Shown here: positions 44,343 to 53,753 of the stretch, in pieces
Layout of the letters: each line of letters starts with the position of its first letter
Position numbering within the stretch: the stretch's first letter is position 1
From: an uncultured Pseudomonadales bacterium
Lineage (GTDB): Bacteria; Pseudomonadota; Gammaproteobacteria; Pseudomonadales; Pseudohongiellaceae
DNA: 64,000 bases
Assembly (NCBI GenBank): GCA_943842505.1
Contig: CALTDI010000023.1
Span: 1-64,000, forward strand
Direction of reading: 5' to 3'
The notes under the pieces: generated by a model
Seen by the model: the letters and a program-made list of their open reading frames with translations, nothing else
The model's database searches: none
Told to the model about the DNA's origin: nothing
Program-made: the position numbers and the translations under genes

Positions 44343-44390
44343 CGTAATACCTCTTGGTTTGGTTCTCAGAACAGTAAGGCTTATTTGCGT

Positions 44391-46253
44391 CTACTCTAGC
44401 AGTTGCGCGACTCCTGTGCGAGGAAATGAGTCAGCAAACACCCTAAGATATACCCGCCTATCGACTACCGCATCCCTGAACTGAGCGGACATAAAATGGC
44501 TTCCCTGTGCGGCATCGGTATCCGGGGCCAGTAGATTTAAGACAATGGGATCTTGGGCATCCCCATCAGCATCGCGATCTATAACCAAAGTGACAGCGTG
44601 AACAACCCCACTGCTGCCCGGCTCTTTGCGTATATCGAAATGAAACAGGTTCGTTAGTACATCGAATTCGAATTCTGCCCAGAGCCGTATTGAAGAGCGC
44701 TCGAAGCTAAGACTGAAGGGCTGCACTCGGGGTGCCAGGCCAGATTCCAGGGGAGGCGTTGTGGAAGGCGCACGCCTTGGCGTTAACGCCTGCTCGTAGG
44801 CATACGCTATGGCAAGAAGTTCGGCGTCCTGCAGAAAGCCGCCCAGAAGCTCCAGACCCACTGGCAAGCCGTTGCCAGTAAAGCCGACGGGCATGGACAG
44901 CGCCGGCAGGCCCGAGTTGGCACTTAGGCTGCAATTGCTGCCGGCCTGTGCCTCACCGGTAAAAACCTGTGTGCGCTTGATAGTCGGATAGGCGATCGCA
45001 TCCAAAGCTAGCTCGGCAATCACTGCCTCTATCGCCTTGCGCAGCTGCGCTCTGGCGGCGATCGCGAGCTGGTAGGCTGGCTCATCTAACTCCGATTCAT
45101 TCGATCGGCTCAGCACCCCGTCGACCGCCTCGTGATACAAACCCTGGCTCACAATACTATCCAGATTCAGATTCTCATCGCCAGAAAACCGCGCCAGGTA
45201 TTGATCGATATCTGGCTTGAATTCATGACCGATCAATCCGGAGCGTCGAATCAGATCCGCCATATCCGGTATCTCCACATCGACTAGCTCGGCGCCCTGC
45301 TGCTGGTACCAATCCAGCGCGTCGTCCAAGGATCTACGCAAGTTGGCGTCGGTACCCTCGAAATATTCTTGCAGCCTGCCGATGCGTAGCCCGGCCAAAT
45401 CGGCCGAACCAAGTCGCTCAACAAATCTCGGAAGAGAAGCCCCCTGCACAATCGCCGTTGCCTCATCGCGAGAGTCATAGCCGATAACCGCATCGAGAAT
45501 AATAGCCAGGTCTTCTGCGCTACGCGCCAGAGGGCCTGCTACATCCTGGGTATGTGAGAGCGGAAGAATTCCATAGATACTGGAAAGCCCCTTGCTGGGA
45601 CGCAGCCCAATAAGATTGTTGAATGCCGAGGGAATGCGAATCGAGCCGCAGGTGTCGGAGCCGAAACCGGCGGCAGCAAAACTCGCGGCTACCGCGGCGC
45701 CAGTTCCGCCGCTGGAACCACCGGGAACACGTCTGGGATCGTAAGGGTTGCGAGTCTGCCCAAGCAGAGAGCCAATGCTGGTAATACCATAGGCATACTC
45801 GTGCAAGTTGGTCTTCGCCAGGATGATGGCACCCGCCTGAATAAGCTTGTCGATCTGCGCCGCATTTTCGCTAGGCACAAAATTTGCCAGGGCAACCGAG
45901 CCTCCCGTCGTCGGCATATCATCGGTATTGTAGTTGTCTTTTACCACTATCGGCACACCGTGCAGAGGGCCGCGGGAACCGGTTCGCCGCCTCTCCTCAT
46001 CTAGTGCCCGCGCCATGTCCAGCGCATCAACATTGAGACGCACGATGCTGTTGAGCTCGGGGCCCTGCCTGTCATAGGCCTGTATGCGATCCAGATACTG
46101 CTGGACTAGCTGCACAGAACTAGCCCGTCCTTGCTCTAAGGCGCTGCGAATCTCATCGATGCTTGCCTCAAACACATCGAACTGCGTCTGCGCAGTGATG
46201 CTCGAGGAAGCACACAGCAATAGAATGATTAGTAGACGACGAATGCTGGTCAT
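44391..46253 (-). CDS. secreted amidase (amidase signature family) with C-terminal extension
   Basis: A 620-residue amidase-signature hydrolase with a signal peptide ending near residue 21. The Ser-cisSer-Lys triad is visible: Lys105 in VPIVVKDNYN, the cis-serine near 180 in PGGSSGGTGAA, and the nucleophile Ser204 in SDTCGSIRIPSAFNN. Position 203 follows a Cys where most members have Gly-Gly. The enzyme body ends near residue 500; the last 120 residues form an extra beta-rich region not typical of the family. It lies after a terminator, so it is transcribed apart from the ridA operon. Confidence 0.85.
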   Translation of the reverse strand: MTSIRRLLIILLLCASSSITAQTQFDVFEASIDEIRSALEQGRASSVQLVQQYLDRIQAYDRQGPELNSIVRLNVDALDMARALDEERRRTGSRGPLHGVPIVVKDNYNTDDMPTTGGSVALANFVPSENAAQIDKLIQAGAIILAKTNLHEYAYGITSIGSLLGQTRNPYDPRRVPGGSSGGTGAAVAASFAAAGFGSDTCGSIRIPSAFNNLIGLRPSKGLSSIYGILPLSHTQDVAGPLARSAEDLAIILDAVIGYDSRDEATAIVQGASLPRFVERLGSADLAGLRIGRLQEYFEGTDANLRRSLDDALDWYQQQGAELVDVEIPDMADLIRRSGLIGHEFKPDIDQYLARFSGDENLNLDSIVSQGLYHEAVDGVLSRSNESELDEPAYQLAIAARAQLRKAIEAVIAELALDAIAYPTIKRTQVFTGEAQAGSNCSLSANSGLPALSMPVGFTGNGLPVGLELLGGFLQDAELLAIAYAYEQALTPRRAPSTTPPLESGLAPRVQPFSLSFERSSIRLWAEFEFDVLTNLFHFDIRKEPGSSGVVHAVTLVIDRDADGDAQDPIVLNLLAPDTDAAQGSHFMSAQFRDAVVDRRVYLRVFADSFPRTGVAQLLE

Positions 46254-46383
46254 GATGCACAGCCTTGTAATGAAGGTTAACGATAGTAGTGGAGAAAGTG
46301 TAAGTGAACGAAAGATCGAAGACCACCGTCAAATCGATCTACTTGGAATTCCAATCTGGACAACTGTACGATTCTCCGGTCAT

Positions 46384-46425
46384 AAAAAAGGCCGGCAGGA
46401 TGTTCACACATCGTACCGGCCTTCC
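46384..46425 (-). terminator. strong intrinsic terminator of the oxidase-cytochrome-TcyP-RidA operon
   Basis: On the minus strand AAGGCCGG pairs with CCGGCCTT (46416-46423 with 46388-46395), an inner GATGT/ACATC stem extends it, and a run of six T follows. It lies 28 bases past the ridA stop codon and separates this operon from the amidase gene. Confidence 0.92.
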
Positions 46426-46452
46426 AGAACCTATGAACTGCCCAGCACTTCC

Positions 46453-46941
46453 TTAGTCAGGCATTCTCGCCGCACGAATTTCGATCTCGATGAGCCAGCC
46501 ATCGACGACCAAGCCTGCGATCTGTACGAAAGAACGTACCGGCTTCATGGGGTTCTTATCACTGCCAAAGAATTGTTGGTAACCGCTATTGAAGCCGGCG
46601 AAGTCTAGCTCGCCATCGGGACCGGATACGGCGAAGGCACGAACCTGTACGATATCTTCCAGTGACCAGCCTTGAGATTCGAGGGTCTCCTGAAAACGAC
46701 TGAAGGTATCGATAGTCTGCTGCTCCATGTCACCCCAGGTGCCATCGGCTTGCTGGCTCGCGCCGGAACCGCTCAAATAGAGCGTCTCAGCACCGGCTGG
46801 AATCATTATATTGTTATAGAAGTTTCTGCCTTCTCCGGTTCGCACGATTTCCGCAGCATTTGATACAGCGGCAACGCCCATAACGAGCGCTAATGACGCG
46901 GCGATAGAAATTGCGCTGAATGGCTTCTTAAGTTTGATCAT
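46453..46941 (-). CDS. RidA-family enamine/imine deaminase with signal peptide
   Basis: A 162-residue RidA (YjgF) family protein. RidA hydrolyses reactive 2-aminoacrylate and other enamines or imines to keto acids and ammonia. The catalytic arginine is retained (PVRSF, Arg136), as is the glutamate-rich end strand (IEIEI). The unusual feature is a clear signal peptide (residues 1-29, ending SNAA), so this copy is exported, whereas classical RidA is cytoplasmic. It is the last gene before a strong terminator and follows a TcyP-like transporter, a cytochrome and an amine oxidase, which fits clearing imines made in the periplasm. Confidence 0.88.
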   Translation of the reverse strand: MIKLKKPFSAISIAASLALVMGVAAVSNAAEIVRTGEGRNFYNNIMIPAGAETLYLSGSGASQQADGTWGDMEQQTIDTFSRFQETLESQGWSLEDIVQVRAFAVSGPDGELDFAGFNSGYQQFFGSDKNPMKPVRSFVQIAGLVVDGWLIEIEIRAARMPD

Positions 46942-46980
46942 GATGTAGTGTTCCTCTCTCCATTTACAACTAAAAATAAA

Positions 46981-48369
46981 TTATGATTCTGTTAATTGCG
47001 CATCGGGCATGGTCGCCTCTTTTGCGGCAGTCTTATCGCCCAGAAGCCTTGTGGTAATCATTCCAGTTGTGATGGCGCCATTCACATTCAATGCAGTACG
47101 CGCCATGTCGATCAGCGGCTCGATAGAAATCAGCAGCGCCGCAATCGTAACGGGAAATCCCATTGCCGGCAAAACAACTAGGGCAGCATTGGTTGCCCCG
47201 CCGCCAACGCCGGCGATGCCGAAAGAGCCGATCGCGATGATTACCAACAGGCTAACAATGAAATTCAAATCGATATCGACACCCATGGTAGGCGCTACCA
47301 TCACGGCCAGCATAGCCGGATAGATTCCCGCGCAACCGTTCTGACCAATGGTTGCACCAAAGGATGCAGCGATATTGGCGATGGGCGCAGGCACCTTGAG
47401 CTCTTCGATCTGCGCGCGAATCGTCATTGGAATGGTCGCTGCAGAACTGCGAGTGACGAATGCAAAAGTAAGCACCGGCCAGACTTTCTGAAAATAGGTT
47501 TTAATATTGGCACCCAAGCCAATAATGATAGCCGCGTGTATGGCAAACATGATGGCGATGGCAATATAGGATGCAATAACGAAGCTGATTAGATTTCTGA
47601 TCGCCTCGCCATCCGATGTGGCGATCACTCTGCTCATTAAGGCAAGGACGCCATAGGGCGTTAACGCCATAACCAGCTTAACCAGACGCATGATAATGGC
47701 CTGCAGTGTGTCCACACCGCCGCGGATGCTCTTACCCTGCTCGGCGTTGTCTTCCGCAACCAACAGGGCGGCCACACCAAAGATTAGACCGAAGACAACC
47801 ACACCAATTATCGACATGCTGCGCTGACCGGCGAGGTCCGAAAATATATTGGAAGGGACAAAACTGACAAGCAGCTCGGCCAGACTCAGGTCGGCGACAC
47901 TACCCTGACGAGCTTGCAGTACCTCGGCTCTAGCCATCTCTACCTCACCGCCGGCCAGATCGCCCGCGTTAAGCCCGAATAGCAATGCTATCGTGATACC
48001 GACTAGCGCTGCGATCACCGTAGTGACAATCAGCGTGCCCACGACTGTGCCACCAATCTTGCCTAAGGACTTAATCTCTTCGACTTTTAGAACAGCGGCA
48101 ATCATGGTGATGAGAATAAGCGGCATGATCATCATGCGCAGAAGGGCTACATAACTATTCGCGACCACATTGGTCCACTCAAGAGTGGCTTCCATAACCT
48201 CGGGATTTCCACCAAAGGCGCCCTGTAAATACATGCCGAAAACAATACCGCCAATCAGACCCATAAATACGCGGCGGGAAAGAGTGAACGCACTGTTCTT
48301 CGAAAATTGATAGAGCAGGCTCAGCAGAGCAGCAAAGAGAACCAGATTAACTATCGCTATAATGGGCAT
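46981..48369 (-). CDS. dicarboxylate/amino acid:cation symporter, TcyP-like
   Basis: A 462-residue membrane transporter of the DAACS/glutamate-transporter family. It has about nine transmembrane segments and the HP1 motif FVTRSSAATIPMTIRAQIEEL, followed by GATIGQNGCAGIYPAMLAVMVAP and the HP2-like GVGGGATNAALVVLPAMGFP. The serine motif variant SSAATIP points to the cystine transporters TcyP/YdjN rather than to DctA or GltP. It is the third gene of the oxidase operon (33 bases after the cytochrome, 39 before ridA), so it probably imports the substrate or a product. Confidence 0.85.
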   Translation of the reverse strand: MPIIAIVNLVLFAALLSLLYQFSKNSAFTLSRRVFMGLIGGIVFGMYLQGAFGGNPEVMEATLEWTNVVANSYVALLRMMIMPLILITMIAAVLKVEEIKSLGKIGGTVVGTLIVTTVIAALVGITIALLFGLNAGDLAGGEVEMARAEVLQARQGSVADLSLAELLVSFVPSNIFSDLAGQRSMSIIGVVVFGLIFGVAALLVAEDNAEQGKSIRGGVDTLQAIIMRLVKLVMALTPYGVLALMSRVIATSDGEAIRNLISFVIASYIAIAIMFAIHAAIIIGLGANIKTYFQKVWPVLTFAFVTRSSAATIPMTIRAQIEELKVPAPIANIAASFGATIGQNGCAGIYPAMLAVMVAPTMGVDIDLNFIVSLLVIIAIGSFGIAGVGGGATNAALVVLPAMGFPVTIAALLISIEPLIDMARTALNVNGAITTGMITTRLLGDKTAAKEATMPDAQLTES

Positions 48370-48402
48370 GTTGTCGGCTCCTGATGGTGGTTTTGGCCTA
48401 GT

Positions 48403-49026
48403 CTAACGGGAAAGCGTGTTGATGTAACTCACAACATTGAGAATGCCAGCCTCGTTGCGCAGGGTATTTACCATGGTGCGCATCTGCGCTCCGTACGTAT
48501 CGCCGGGGTGAGCACCCCGATAACCTGCCAAGAAATTCTTCAATTGGGTGACCAGATACCAATCATTCTGGCCGGCTAGGGCCGGCGCACCAAGGCTTTC
48601 GTTACCCTGGGCTCTGTCTCCGTGACACACCGCACAGCCACCATACAGACCACGACCGCGGGCCGGGTCGCCGCCCTCTATTGTCGCTTCTGCAGGCACA
48701 TACTCCCAGCTGCCCACCCAGTCGATAATGTCATCAATCGACTCATCGCTGAGCTTAGTCGCCATCGGGCGCATCGCTATGCCCTCTATGTCTTGCGGAT
48801 GCACACCGCGCATATCGGCGCGAAAATTCTCCAACTGTCGTCTCAGGTACCAGGACTCCATGCCAGCAAGCCTGGGAGCTTGCACGCCCTCGTTGCCGCG
48901 GCCGTCCGCGCCATGACAGGTTGTGCAGTAACGATCATCGAAAGGCTCTCGCTCTGTTTCTGCCGCGTTAACTCCTCCCACACACATCACGCAGAGGCTA
49001 CAAGCTAACAAAAAGGTCTTCAACAT
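48403..49026 (-). CDS. di-haem cytochrome c4-type protein
   Basis: A 207-residue periplasmic cytochrome with a signal peptide ending near residue 21 (GGVNAAE). It has two haem motifs, CTTCH (34-38) and CAVCH (131-135), each in a similar half-domain with downstream methionine ligands in MRPMATKLS and MRTMVNTLR, the cytochrome c4 layout. The frame opens at 49089, but AGGAG precedes the ATG at 49026 and the signal peptide starts there. It lies between an exported amine oxidase and an amino-acid symporter; the likely role is to accept electrons from the oxidase. Confidence 0.9.
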   Translation of the reverse strand: MLKTFLLACSLCVMCVGGVNAAETEREPFDDRYCTTCHGADGRGNEGVQAPRLAGMESWYLRRQLENFRADMRGVHPQDIEGIAMRPMATKLSDESIDDIIDWVGSWEYVPAEATIEGGDPARGRGLYGGCAVCHGDRAQGNESLGAPALAGQNDWYLVTQLKNFLAGYRGAHPGDTYGAQMRTMVNTLRNEAGILNVVSYINTLSR

Positions 49027-49107
49027 ACTCTTACTTCTCCTACTTAAGGGCGAAAGCCACTGAATTAATAGCACCCAGACTCTACACAAACACGCGAATC
49101 TTAGAAC

Positions 49108-50676
49108 CTAAGCCCGGAGACGCCTGTCCATATCTGTCATCGCCCACTGCGCCGACATGACCGCACTCTCTTGCCAGGCGGAGTGCATGCTGACTTGATC
49201 TCCTATCATGTAGTGCCGGCCATTCACTGGTTGTTGGAGGGCGTGATACAACTCTTCTTCCTCGTGGGTCCAACCACTACGATTACGTTGCCAGCGCGCA
49301 GAGCAGCCGAGCATGTGGTTCATACGATGCCAGGCAACCGTAATTGGCTTCTCGACCTGATTACGGTAATTCGGGTGAATCTTCTCGCCATCGCTCAGAT
49401 GCGCCTCGATACGCTCTTCATGGGTCATGGCAGTATGGAATGAACCGTCACCAAAATCGTAAGCGGCGAGCAGTATGCCCTTCTCTTTATGTATGCCGGA
49501 GCTCGGGTACCAGATCTGGTTGCTTGGATTGTTCATCCAGCTTATACCGCCGTAGATATCGTCCTTCTCCCAAAAACGCTCCTTCGCCTGGAAGGCTGCC
49601 TTGTAGGCATTGCCGCGACGAATATATTTAAGTGCATCCACGTACTGGCTTGGGAAATTATTGGTAATACCGGTCATTAGATGGCTAGGTATGCAGTTGA
49701 AGCAGAAATCTGCCTGTAACAGATGCCGCGAACCATCCTGATCGTAGGAGATATCAACGCCATCCTCTTTCACTTCGACAGAATTTACCATGGAGCGGTA
49801 TCGAATCTGATGACCCACATGCTTGGTAAAGCCCTCGGTTATCTTGTCCATACCACCTACGGCCTGAAGTAGAATCGGGCCGGTATCACCTTCGTTCGCG
49901 CTCAACAGTTGCCGGCCCATCTGCGTCTTCAACAGATCGCGAAAGGCGATAATGTCTTTCTGCACGCCGTGCTCGAGAAATCCACCGGCGGCATAACCAG
50001 CACGAAAGCTTCCCTTATAGAGGTTATCTTCGTCCAGGCTACCGAAGGAGCGCACCATGCCCATCAGAGTTTCGGCCTCCTGATCGGTGAACGGCTGATC
50101 CATCTCGCCAGCATTGAGGGACTTTGCCAACAACTCCGCTAGAAAGCCGCGCGAATGGGTTGTGTAATCGATGTTGCGGATAGGCTTTCCACCGAGCAGC
50201 GCAGGATCCTGCACATAAGAAGTCTTGTTCTCATTAATGAATATTTCGAGATCGATGTTGAGCTCTTTACAGTAGGCGAGCAAGTTTCGGTGAGTACTCG
50301 GAATTCGCGCGGCGCCTGCGTTGAAATACATATGGGGCTCATCGTCGAACTCACAGTAGTGACGATTACCGATCTCATCTATCAGGTCACCATGGCGAAC
50401 GGTAAATATTCTGCCACCGGGTCGAAGTGAAGATTCCAGGATAGTGCATTCATAGCCCACCTTGCTTAACTCATAGGCAACGGTCAGACCCGAGATGCCC
50501 GCTCCCAAAATCGCCACTTTGCGGCTGGCTGCATTGGCTGCCAACAGATCCATACTTGCGGCCTGTGCCGTGTGCGGAAGCAGGCCCAGTGCAGAACCCG
50601 CCTTCAGTGCTGCGGCGGTTCCGCCAGCGGCACTCAATAAATTTAGAAACTCTCTACGTGTAACTTGTTTAGACAC
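49108..50676 (-). CDS. Tat-exported FAD-dependent amine oxidase
   Basis: A 522-residue flavoprotein of the monoamine oxidase/L-amino-acid oxidase family. The N-terminus TRREFLNLLSAAGG is a twin-arginine signal, with a probable cleavage near HTAQA (residue 38). The FAD-binding motif is VAILGAGISGLTVAYELS, followed by SLRPGGRIFTVR. The C-terminal GDQVSMHSAWQESAVMSAQ is the second FAD contact. It starts at GTG with a perfect GGAGG five bases upstream. It leads the operon with cytochrome c4, symporter and secreted RidA, which suggests oxidation of amines or amino acids with cytochrome c as acceptor. The substrate is not known. Confidence 0.85.
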   Translation of the reverse strand: MSKQVTRREFLNLLSAAGGTAAALKAGSALGLLPHTAQAASMDLLAANAASRKVAILGAGISGLTVAYELSKVGYECTILESSLRPGGRIFTVRHGDLIDEIGNRHYCEFDDEPHMYFNAGAARIPSTHRNLLAYCKELNIDLEIFINENKTSYVQDPALLGGKPIRNIDYTTHSRGFLAELLAKSLNAGEMDQPFTDQEAETLMGMVRSFGSLDEDNLYKGSFRAGYAAGGFLEHGVQKDIIAFRDLLKTQMGRQLLSANEGDTGPILLQAVGGMDKITEGFTKHVGHQIRYRSMVNSVEVKEDGVDISYDQDGSRHLLQADFCFNCIPSHLMTGITNNFPSQYVDALKYIRRGNAYKAAFQAKERFWEKDDIYGGISWMNNPSNQIWYPSSGIHKEKGILLAAYDFGDGSFHTAMTHEERIEAHLSDGEKIHPNYRNQVEKPITVAWHRMNHMLGCSARWQRNRSGWTHEEEELYHALQQPVNGRHYMIGDQVSMHSAWQESAVMSAQWAMTDMDRRLRA

Positions 50677-50681
50677 GCCTG

Positions 50682-50691
50682 CCTCCGGAGG
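50682..50691 (-). promoter_or_regulatory. palindromic ribosome-binding site of the oxidase gene
   Basis: CCTCCGGAGG is a perfect 10-base palindrome whose right half is the ribosome-binding site of the GTG start at 50676. Two messages or two arms of a hairpin could mask the site. The remaining 380 bases up to the cupin gene at 51079 show nothing else I can support. Confidence 0.5.
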
Positions 50692-51078
50692 TTAAATCGA
50701 TTTCGAGCTTTACCCAACCAGCCCTGCATAGCAGAACTCAACGGGGTAAAAATATAGCGACAACAGCCGCGTCAAAAATTATCTATGTTAACGCACTAAG
50801 AGTACAACATTGGATTAGGGTATTGAACTCCATGGCACATATTATTACCATTTCGACTAGGCAAAACACCCTCCGATCTGACTCACGGGCCTCTAAAGTC
50901 AAGGCGATGACGCTGATCCTAACTCTTCTACAACTTTCCTGCAGCTCCGTTTTTAACAGTGCAGCTGTCTATAGTGATGCGCGACTGTACTTCCTGAAAG
51001 CTGCTATATTTATCCCAACTGCCTCGGAGTATCGTCACTTCTCAGGCACACTCAACTTCTAAGCTACGGAGAATCCCG

Positions 51079-51405
51079 ATGGCGCTGTCCGACTACTATC
51101 CCGAGCAGATCTGCGATCTACCCAAATTCAGTGGCCAGTTTGATGCGAGAAAATTGCAGGCTCACAATTGTGATGTGCTATTCGCCACCTACCCCGCCGG
51201 CACTGTTATCGAAGCGCACCAACACGACACCGACAACGTCGGTGTCATCACCAAGGGGGAACTTTTGCTTACCGTGGATGGACAAACAGTGACCATTTCC
51301 ACCGGACAGTGGTACCACGTTCCCGCCGAGAAAGAACACAGCGCCGAATTTCGTGAAGATACCTGTGAGATTGAGTTCTGGTTCAAACCCCAGTCAGCGG
51401 GCTGA
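51079..51405 (+). CDS. small cupin-domain protein
   Basis: A 108-residue single-domain cupin. Cupin motif 1 is EAHQHDTDNVGVITKGE with histidine ligands, and motif 2 is WYHVPAEKEHSAEF. Metal-binding cupins of this size act as dioxygenases, isomerases or sensors, and nothing further can be said from sequence. It has no signal peptide. A GGAG site precedes the ATG. It ends 38 bases before the end of the converging bicupin gene. Confidence 0.75.
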   Translation: MALSDYYPEQICDLPKFSGQFDARKLQAHNCDVLFATYPAGTVIEAHQHDTDNVGVITKGELLLTVDGQTVTISTGQWYHVPAEKEHSAEFREDTCEIEFWFKPQSAG

Positions 51406-51443
51406 AGCCGATACACCTAACTGTGAGGATGCTTCCTGTCAGA

Positions 51444-52121
51444 TCATTCCGCTTCGCCTGCCCCTGGCTCCTGCACGGGCAGGTGGCCAACCTTCACCCA
51501 CAGTAGCGTCTCTTCTTCGACATAGGGCGTGTGCGTGCTCATATGGGGGCTGCGTGTCCAGGTGCCGGCGGGATAGCGTCCATGCTCATCGATGAACTCA
51601 CCACTAATGACATAGATTTCCTCACCACCGGCATGTACATGCCGATGAAATTTTTCGCCCCTAGGCCAGTGAACGAGGGCGACGGATTCTGATTCAAACT
51701 GATGTAGTGGCAACACCTTAAGGTTTCCCTGCCCCGGCGACCAATTGGCGGTTTTAGAATCGATGCAGACGTGGCTATCATCGTTTGCTGAAAACTGATG
51801 CAGCTTAACGAGTATCTCGCAGCCTTGCTCGCTGAAGGGAGAATGACTAAAGCCCTCCGGATTTCTGAAATAGGTGCCGGCACCATAGTCACCACTCTCA
51901 TCGGAGAAGGTGCCAGATAGCACCAGTATTTCTTCGCCTAACGGATGGCCATGGGATGAAAACTTCGTGCCAGGGTCATAGCGCACCAAGCTGGTTGCAT
52001 GTACACGCTCGGCCTCTTCTCGAGCCAACGGCTTGCGCCATACACCTGGCTTGGGGCTGGCCACCCAATTCTGGGTGTTGCCATCTACAACAACTCTCTT
52101 TGAAAAATCCATGTTGATCAT
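51444..52121 (-). CDS. bicupin of the ChrR type
   Basis: A protein of about 225 residues with two ChrR-like cupin domains. The first has SSHGHPLGEEILVLSGTFSDE and the second RHVHAGGEEIYVISGEFIDE, each followed by a GAGTY or PAGTW segment and a second histidine strand. ChrR is the zinc anti-sigma factor for the singlet-oxygen sigma factor, but no sigma gene adjoins and the N-terminal anti-sigma helix is missing, so an enzymatic or sensory cupin is likelier. The frame opens at TTG (52133); I use the ATG at 52121. Confidence 0.7.
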   Translation of the reverse strand: MINMDFSKRVVVDGNTQNWVASPKPGVWRKPLAREEAERVHATSLVRYDPGTKFSSHGHPLGEEILVLSGTFSDESGDYGAGTYFRNPEGFSHSPFSEQGCEILVKLHQFSANDDSHVCIDSKTANWSPGQGNLKVLPLHQFESESVALVHWPRGEKFHRHVHAGGEEIYVISGEFIDEHGRYPAGTWTRSPHMSTHTPYVEEETLLWVKVGHLPVQEPGAGEAE

Positions 52122-52133
52122 TTGTGATTTCAA

Positions 52134-52446
52134 CTCCAGCCTAAGCCTATCTACAGCAACTAGCGCCGCTAAGAATCATCGACCGCCAATCCGACATAGT
52201 GCCATTGATAGCATACTCTCACGATTGCAGATAGACGTCTCTTAGGTGTCGCTCTCGCCTCCCAACCCGGCAGCTGTATCTACCAAGATGAGACCGGTAT
52301 CAGTTTCCACTGCACTCCCTCTCGAAAATACAATTGTAACCAAGCACAGTACTGCGTCGTCTAAGCACTACAAATGGAATAGCGGCAAGGTTTCCCTGTC
52401 ACTAATGGCTGATGGCTGAAGCGACGCTCTTCCCAACCAATAGAAA
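52134..52446. other. divergent intergenic region before the damaged exporter operon
   Basis: A gap of 313 bases between the bicupin (minus) and the adaptor pseudogene (plus). A short direct repeat GGCTGATGGCTGA lies near 52407. I see no recognisable promoter or regulator site. Confidence 0.4.
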
Positions 52447-53739
52447 TTGATAACGGGCGAACGCGTGAAAATATCCGATACCTCCTCGCAAGACGTCATA
52501 CTTGAACCCAAGTCGAGGACAAGAACACTGCTGATCGCGGGTTCCGTCCTGCTGGCGATAGCGATTGGCGGCTGGTTTGTTGCGCCCACGGTCTCGCGCT
52601 GGAGCCAGGCACAGGAATCTGTTTCCGGCGAACGCCTGCGCACCGCCGTCGTCACCCAAGGGGATTTCGTTCGCGACATTTCCGTACAGGGTCGTGTAGT
52701 CGCAGCTGTCAGCCCTACCCTCTACGCGACACAGTCCGGAACGATCACCTTCGAGGTTGAATCAGGGGACTCTGTGCATGCGGGGCAGACCCTCGCCACT
52801 ATCGATAGCCCTGAGTTGCAGAATCAGTTGCTGCAAGAGCAGGCGAGAATGTCATCGCTGAAGGTAGAACTTGAGAGACAACGCATTAGCACGCGGCAGC
52901 AACAATTGCAGAGCCAGAAAGGAGAGGACTCAGCTGCGATTGCTTTAAGGGCCGCTCAGCGGGAGAACACACGAGCCGAAACGGCGTTCACTCAGGGCGC
53001 GATGACCGCAGTGGACTATGAGAAGGCGCAGGACGACTTGCAGACTGCAGAGCTAATGCACAAACACTCTCTGCTTGATACCGAGTTAGACGCGGAGCGG
53101 CTTGAGTTTGAATTGCAGACCAGACAGCTCGACGTTGAGCAGCAGGCGCTCTTGGTAAAAGACCTTCGTCGCTAGGTCGCGGAACTGATCATCACCTCCC
53201 CCGTTAATGGCATCGTCGGCAATCTCGCAGTCGATCAGAAAACCAACGTTGCAAAGAACCAACCCGTTCTTTCAGTCGTGGATCTCACCGCGTTCGAAGT
53301 GGAAGTTCAAATCTCGGAAAGTTATGCAGACGATCTGGCCATCGGTATGCAAGCGGAGATTCGTGCCGGGTCTGAGACTTTCGAATCAACTCTGGTCGCG
53401 GTTTCTCCGGAGATCATCAGCAATCAAGTAACCGGTCGCGTGCGCTTCAATGCAAAAGTGCCCGAAGGACTTCGACAGAATCAGCGACTCACAACACGCA
53501 TATTGCTCGAGGAAAAATTCGACGTAACCATGGTGCAGCGCGGCCAATTCTTCGACAGCGGCAACGGTCGCGTAGCCTATGTAGTGGAAGACGGCATGGC
53601 GAGACGTCGCTCCATTACCGCTGGAGCCACTAGCCTCAGCAGTATCGAAATACTGCAGGGACTAGCGCCGGGCGAGAGAATAGTGATTTCCAGTACCGAT
53701 TTATTCAACAGTGCGGACGCCGTACTCATTAACAATTAG
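52447..53739 (+). pseudogene. HlyD/MacA-type membrane fusion protein with in-frame TAG
   Basis: The periplasmic adaptor of a MacAB-like exporter. An N-terminal helix (about residues 29-45 from the TTG at 52447) anchors it, then a lipoyl half-motif (VQGRVVAAVSPTLYATQSGTITFEVESGDSVHAGQTLA), a helical hairpin to about residue 240, the second lipoyl half, and a beta-barrel with C-terminal domain. A TAG at 53173-53175 (codon 243) interrupts the frame at the end of the helical hairpin. The same frame continues intact for another 187 codons (VAELIITSPVNGIVG...). One base change from CAG would explain it. Starts at TTG 52447 or GTG 52465 are possible. Confidence 0.82.
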
Positions 53740-53753
53740 CGAGGCCAAACAAA

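Noticed and set aside
50823..51062. 79-codon plus-strand ORF in the gap before the cupin gene
   Set aside because: No ribosome site, no recognisable domain, and composition unlike neighbouring genes; it lies in a promoter-bearing gap.
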